Shown here: positions 9,221-11,255 of the stretch, piece after piece | Position numbering within the stretch: position 1 is the stretch's first letter | Layout of the letters: each line of letters starts with the position of its first letter | DNA from: a bacterium | Lineage (GTDB): Bacteria; Pseudomonadota; Alphaproteobacteria; Rhizobiales; Xanthobacteraceae | Direction of reading: 5' to 3' | NCBI GenBank assembly: GCA_029946075.1 | Contig: JAQSDT010000769.1 | Span: forward strand, 1 to 11,255 | Length of the DNA: 11,255 nt | Notes under the pieces: generated by a model | What the model saw: the letters and a program-made list of their open reading frames with translations, nothing else | Database searches by the model: none | Told to the model about the DNA's origin: nothing | Translations under genes and position numbers: made by a program

Positions 9221-9226
9221 ATTGTA
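9221..9226 (-). promoter_or_regulatory. Possible -10 element upstream of narK
   Basis: The minus strand reads TACAAT, one base from the TATAAT consensus. A poor -35 (CGACAA, 9244-9249) lies 17 nt upstream, as expected of an activator-dependent promoter. Initiation would fall near 9214. The two strong FNR-type boxes would then sit about 74 and 90 bp upstream of the start, near distances reported for class I FNR/CRP activation. The call rests on a six-base match and is weak. Confidence 0.25.
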
Positions 9227-9280
9227 GTGCGATGAGGTGAAATTTGTCGCCGCACCACGTGAATTCCCGCGAACAGCCGG

Positions 9281-9294
9281 TTGATTCATGTCAA
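9281..9294. promoter_or_regulatory. FNR/NNR/DNR-type box, copy 1
   Basis: TTGATTCATGTCAA matches the FNR/NNR family pattern TTGAT-N4-(A/G)TCAA in both half-sites; the minus strand reads TTGACATGAATCAA. Proteins of this family (FnrP, NNR/DNR, FixK) activate nitrate respiration and denitrification genes when oxygen falls or nitric oxide or nitrite appears. The site lies about 136 bp upstream of narK, the only intact gene that could be driven from here. Which family member binds cannot be read from the DNA. Confidence 0.75.
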
Positions 9295-9296
9295 TG

Positions 9297-9310
9297 TTGA
9301 TCCATGTCAA
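9297..9310. promoter_or_regulatory. FNR/NNR/DNR-type box, copy 2
   Basis: TTGATCCATGTCAA is a second full match to TTGAT-N4-(A/G)TCAA and differs from copy 1 by one base in the spacer. The two centres are 16 bp apart, about one and a half helical turns, so two dimers would bind on roughly opposite faces of the DNA. It overlaps the edge of the ubiD-like remnant. Confidence 0.72.
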
Positions 9311-9311
9311 T

Positions 9312-9475
9312 GCGGGCTGCGCGAAGCAGCTAAACCATGTTTTTCTACGGCTGACCTGTACCAGGTTCCTGATCGTCGTCGATGCCGACATCAATGTGCG
9401 CGATTGGGCGGACGTCGTCTGGAGACGCCCTGCCGTTGCCGATGATGGCCATTTTGGCGTCCACGCCGCTGACTG
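9312..9475 (+). pseudogene. Decayed fragment of a UbiD-family decarboxylase (C-terminal region)
   Basis: In the plus frame starting at 9312 the translation contains GCAKQL (9315-9332), then FLRLTCTRFLIV (9342-9377) and VVDADINVRDWADVVW (9375-9422). From memory of E. coli UbiD, this matches the ordered blocks GHAKRV, FLRQFMYTKFVIV and CDDDVNARDWNDVIW in the C-terminal part of that roughly 500-residue, prenylated-FMN-dependent decarboxylase of ubiquinone biosynthesis. Spacing is shortened (about three residues lost before FLR, one after it), the conserved His of GHAK and Tyr of MYTKF are Cys here, and similarity fades after W420 before a TGA at 9477. There is no long upstream frame; narK occupies that side. 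I read it as a dead fragment of one gene, on the strand opposite to narK. A short real peptide gene is less likely, as no credible ribosome binding site is seen. Confidence 0.62.
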
Positions 9476-9566
9476 AAAGTGTGTAGGTGTGGGAGGCCGA
9501 CGATTGCTCAGCAGCTTTACCGCATACGGTCGATCCCGATGGTGAGCGCCATTCGTCGTCCCAAGG
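9476..9566. other. Spacer between the ubiD-like remnant and the DUF59 gene
   Basis: This stretch shows no coding pattern, no FNR-type box and no convincing terminator. The only symmetry is a small ACCG-CATA-CGGT element at 9519-9530 with a 4-bp stem and no following T-run. How transcription from the upstream DUF59 operon ends before narK, if it does, is not visible here. Confidence 0.4.
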
Positions 9567-9881
9567 TCAGTTGACTGCTGCGAAACCAAGCGACGCTCGG
9601 GCGACTGGTGCGATGCGTGCTGGAGTCCAGGGCGGATCGAACGTCATCACCACGTCGACCGAGCCAACGCCCGGCACTCGCGCCGCACTGTTCGCCACGC
9701 CTTCCTTCAGGAAACCGGTCGCGGGGCATCCCGGGGTGGTGGCCGTCATGGTGATTCGAACGGCGTTTTCGACGACCGAGATGTCGTAGACGAAGCCGAG
9801 ATCGACGATGTTGTGACCGAGCTCGGGATCGATCACGACGCGCAGCGCATCCCGGATCCGGTTGACCAGGTCGCCCGTCAT
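9567..9881 (-). CDS. MIP18/DUF59-family protein (PaaD/SufT-like metal-sulfur cluster assembly factor)
   Basis: This small cytoplasmic protein of 104 residues has the fold associated with iron-sulfur cluster assembly and cofactor maturation (SufT, PaaD, MIP18). Visible family marks are DPELGHNIVDLGFVYDI (18-34), the TPGCPATGFLKEGV block with the single conserved Cys52, and FDPPWTPARI near the C-terminus (81-90). Length is normal for a stand-alone domain. The ATG overlaps the stop of the DUF2249 gene as ATGA, so the two are probably translated together and act in one process. Its position near nar genes suggests a role in maturing a metalloenzyme of nitrogen-oxide respiration; that is inference, and the client is unknown. 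It is not PaaD itself, as no phenylacetate genes are near. Confidence 0.85.
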   Translation of the reverse strand: MTGDLVNRIRDALRVVIDPELGHNIVDLGFVYDISVVENAVRITMTATTPGCPATGFLKEGVANSAARVPGVGSVDVVMTFDPPWTPARIAPVARASLGFAAVN

Positions 9882-10381
9882 GATGGCGTCCTGACGGTCA
9901 ATTCGTAGGTGGCGCCATCTGGCGTAAACCCGCCGAGCCAGCGAAACCCACGCTTCTCGAGCTGCGGGAACAGGAACACCGGCTCGCGGCGCAGCAGTGC
10001 CGAAAGGGTCTCACCAGGTCCCAGCCTTTCGGCTGCCGCAAGGATCCGGACCATGGGCTCCGGGGGATCGAGGTCGCGATTGTCGAGCCTGACGGCGGGC
10101 TCAGGCCAATTGTCGAAGCCTGGAGTGCCGGCGGGAGCGGCCATCTGCTGCGCCGCCTCCGGCGTGAACAGAACCTCCCACTCACCCGCGTCGAGCGCCC
10201 GCTCGGAGTGCGCGAAGCCCTTGTCGGCCATAACGCCGAACAGCGGGATCGGCTTGAAGGTCGCATAGAGGCGGAGCCCCTGCCCGGGCTCGAGCCGTTC
10301 GAGCGCGGACATGATGACCGAGAACGGCTCGCCACCTGCACGCAGGATTGGACGGACGTCGACGTCAATGTAGTCAGTCAT
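9878..10381 (-). CDS. Tandem DUF2249 domain protein
   Basis: The product has 167 residues with two copies of the DUF2249 domain. The first spans about residues 4-75 (DVDVRPILRAGGEPFSVIM, LEPGQGLRLYATFKPIPLF, then ADKGF). The second spans about 95-165 (LDNRDLDPPEPMVRIL, LGPGETL, REPVFLFPQLEKRGFRW). Each shows the family order of an acidic D-R motif, a PGE/PGQ turn, a P-x-P or P-x-F strand and a GF motif. DUF2249 is a small cytoplasmic domain common in denitrifiers and often next to hemerythrin-like, DUF59 or nitric-oxide-related genes; its biochemical function is unsettled. The start at 10381 is chosen because AAAGGAAG lies just upstream; an ATG 15 nt earlier would put that site inside the gene. 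The 3' end overlaps the DUF59 gene by ATGA, and the membrane-protein gene ends 22 bp upstream. Confidence 0.85.
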   Translation of the reverse strand: MTDYIDVDVRPILRAGGEPFSVIMSALERLEPGQGLRLYATFKPIPLFGVMADKGFAHSERALDAGEWEVLFTPEAAQQMAAPAGTPGFDNWPEPAVRLDNRDLDPPEPMVRILAAAERLGPGETLSALLRREPVFLFPQLEKRGFRWLGGFTPDGATYELTVRTPS

Positions 10382-10385
10382 GTTT

Positions 10386-10393
10386 CTTCCTTT
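10386..10393 (-). promoter_or_regulatory. Ribosome binding site of the DUF2249 gene
   Basis: The minus strand reads AAAGGAAG, ending 4 nt before the ATG at 10381. It lies in the 22-bp gap after the membrane-protein stop. It argues for the downstream ATG over the one five codons upstream, which would begin MKGRN. Confidence 0.6.
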
Positions 10394-10403
10394 CATTTCG
10401 TCT

Positions 10404-11255
10404 TCAGTTCCTTGCGAACAGCAGATGGGGCGCGCGGGCGCCGCCCGAAAGGCGCAGCGGGCCCGCGACATCCGCAAGCCGCCGCGTCCGGATCACTTCG
10501 CGAACGATGCCGATGACCCCGGCGGTCATCGCCATAGCAGCGACCCGGAATGCCGACGGTTGGCCGATCAGCAGCATCAGCGTTCCGGTCCAGACGGCCG
10601 CGTAATAGATCACGAACCACTTCGATGCCCTCCCCTCCGCGACGAGGTCCTGAACGCGGGGAGTCGGGGCTCGTCCCATCACCGGACCGTAGGTTTCGAG
10701 CCAGGTCAGAAACGCCACGATCTTGTAGAGCTTGGCGAGAACCAGACCTGAGAGCCAGCCGAAGACGGCGAGGAAGACGAGCGCCCCGACATGCCCGGAA
10801 AAGTCGCTGGTCACGAGGAGCGCGGTACACAGCAGCGCCGTCCCCGCCAAGCTCGCGAAGGACAAGGTCGCCATCCGCGTGTTGAGTTCGAGCTTCCGCC
10901 GCTTGCGGTCGCGGAAGATGTCGAACACATCGCGCCCGTATAGAGCGGAAGTCGCAAGGCCGAGGACGGCGGCAATCAGTAGCACGACGTTCAACCCGGA
11001 AGAGATACCGATCGCGAGGGTTCCGCCGGCCATCGTGACGGCGATTGCGAGCCCGCCCGCTACCAACGTGGTACCGCTCTTGCGGTCGTCGACATCCGGC
11101 GAGAGCATGAACATGGACAATAGCCGATAGCTCACGCCCATGGCCGTCAACGTCAGCCAGCCGCCAAGACCGGCGATCGCGTGCAGCGGAACCCCGGCGG
11201 CCAAAACGGAACCCCCGGTCGCTCCCGCCCATCCCGCGAGCGCAAACGCAAAGAC
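10404..11255 (-). CDS. Polytopic membrane protein, heme-copper-oxidase-like, denitrification-associated (5' end outside window)
   Basis: The reading frame is open to the right edge, so the N-terminus is missing; a TTG at 11204 could be mistaken for the start, but the 17 codons before it encode a hydrophobic stretch continuous with the protein. The visible 283 residues contain about eight membrane segments. One carries HAIAGLGGWLTLTAMGVSYR followed by LLSMF; a later one carries GWLSGLVLAKLYKIVAFLTW followed by LE-Y. A charged loop RDRKRRKLELNTR lies between the fourth and fifth segments. The H-x6-GW, G-x-SYRL-x2-MF and LYKI-x2-FL-x-WL patterns recall small membrane proteins related to subunit I of heme-copper oxidases that occur in denitrification clusters. 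The resemblance is from memory and function is unknown. It is not NnrS, whose motifs are absent. It precedes the DUF2249 gene by 22 bp, probably in one operon. Confidence 0.6.
   Translation of the reverse strand, partial: VFAFALAGWAGATGGSVLAAGVPLHAIAGLGGWLTLTAMGVSYRLLSMFMLSPDVDDRKSGTTLVAGGLAIAVTMAGGTLAIGISSGLNVVLLIAAVLGLATSALYGRDVFDIFRDRKRRKLELNTRMATLSFASLAGTALLCTALLVTSDFSGHVGALVFLAVFGWLSGLVLAKLYKIVAFLTWLETYGPVMGRAPTPRVQDLVAEGRASKWFVIYYAAVWTGTLMLLIGQPSAFRVAAMAMTAGVIGIVREVIRTRRLADVAGPLRLSGGARAPHLLFARN

Larger units (their letters stand above)
9281..9312. repeat. 16-bp tandem duplication carrying the two FNR-type boxes
   Basis: Two head-to-tail units, TTGATTCATGTCAATG and TTGATCCATGTCAATG, are identical at 15 of 16 positions and abut without a gap. 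Each contains one complete 14-bp FNR-type palindrome plus TG. The identity extends past the palindrome, so local duplication of one box is more likely than independent origin of two. Confidence 0.85.

Noticed and set aside
9354..9366. ACCTG-TAC-CAGGT perfect inverted repeat as an operator
   Set aside because: It is short and falls inside the UbiD-like remnant, where codons TGT-ACC-AGG correspond to the conserved YTK segment, so coding ancestry explains it.
9416..9427. CGTCT-GG-AGACG inverted repeat
   Set aside because: It is a 5-bp arm repeat at the end of the remnant with no second copy; chance is sufficient in GC-rich DNA.
9519..9530. ACCG-CATA-CGGT inverted repeat as a terminator
   Set aside because: The stem is only 4 bp and there is no T-run after it on either strand.
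9212..9589. A minus-strand 125-codon frame across the narK upstream region
   Set aside because: It overlaps the boxes and the end of the DUF59 gene in another frame, has unstructured composition, and the plus strand of the same DNA carries the UbiD-like signature.
11202..11204. TTG at 11204 as the true start of the membrane protein
   Set aside because: The frame is open and hydrophobic through to the window edge, and no ribosome binding site precedes the TTG.

Overview
This window is a respiratory nitrate reduction locus from a high-GC proteobacterium, most likely an alphaproteobacterium of the Bradyrhizobium/Rhodopseudomonas type. That assignment is an inference from base composition, protein style and a FixK2/FNR-like promoter; no rRNA or other marker gene is present. 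All intact genes lie on the minus strand, so transcription runs from high to low coordinates.

Positions 9145 to 1 hold a compact narK-narG-narH-narJ-narI operon. NarK is a 912-residue fusion of two complete major-facilitator transporters: a NarK1-like nitrate importer followed by a NarK2/E. coli NarK-like nitrate/nitrite exchanger. NarG, NarH and NarI form the membrane-bound quinol:nitrate reductase and NarJ is its assembly chaperone. The genes are 11 bp apart, overlap by a few bases, or are 12 bp apart, which indicates translational coupling. All cofactor ligands that can be checked are present, so the enzyme looks functional. narI runs off the left edge.

Positions 9146-9566 are the only long stretch without an intact gene. 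It holds the narK regulatory region: two near-identical FNR/NNR-type boxes formed by a 16-bp tandem duplication, and a third FixK2-like box closer to narK. Overlapping and beyond the duplicated boxes, on the plus strand, is a decayed fragment resembling the C-terminal part of a UbiD-type decarboxylase (ubiquinone biosynthesis). This was the least expected observation in the window. It suggests that the nar operon abuts, and its promoter partly lies in, the wreck of an older gene.

Positions 9567-11255 hold a second operon-like group pointing toward narK: a polytopic membrane protein (start outside the window) with histidine and signature motifs reminiscent of heme-copper-oxidase-like proteins, a tandem DUF2249 protein, and a small MIP18/DUF59 (PaaD/SufT-like) protein. 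The last two overlap by ATGA. Such genes often accompany denitrification genes, but their biochemical roles are poorly defined. Together the window describes anaerobic nitrate uptake and respiration with an accessory module possibly linked to metal-cofactor or nitrogen-oxide handling. I found no CRISPR array, tRNA, rRNA, insertion sequence or convincing intrinsic terminator, and no clearly new multi-gene system.
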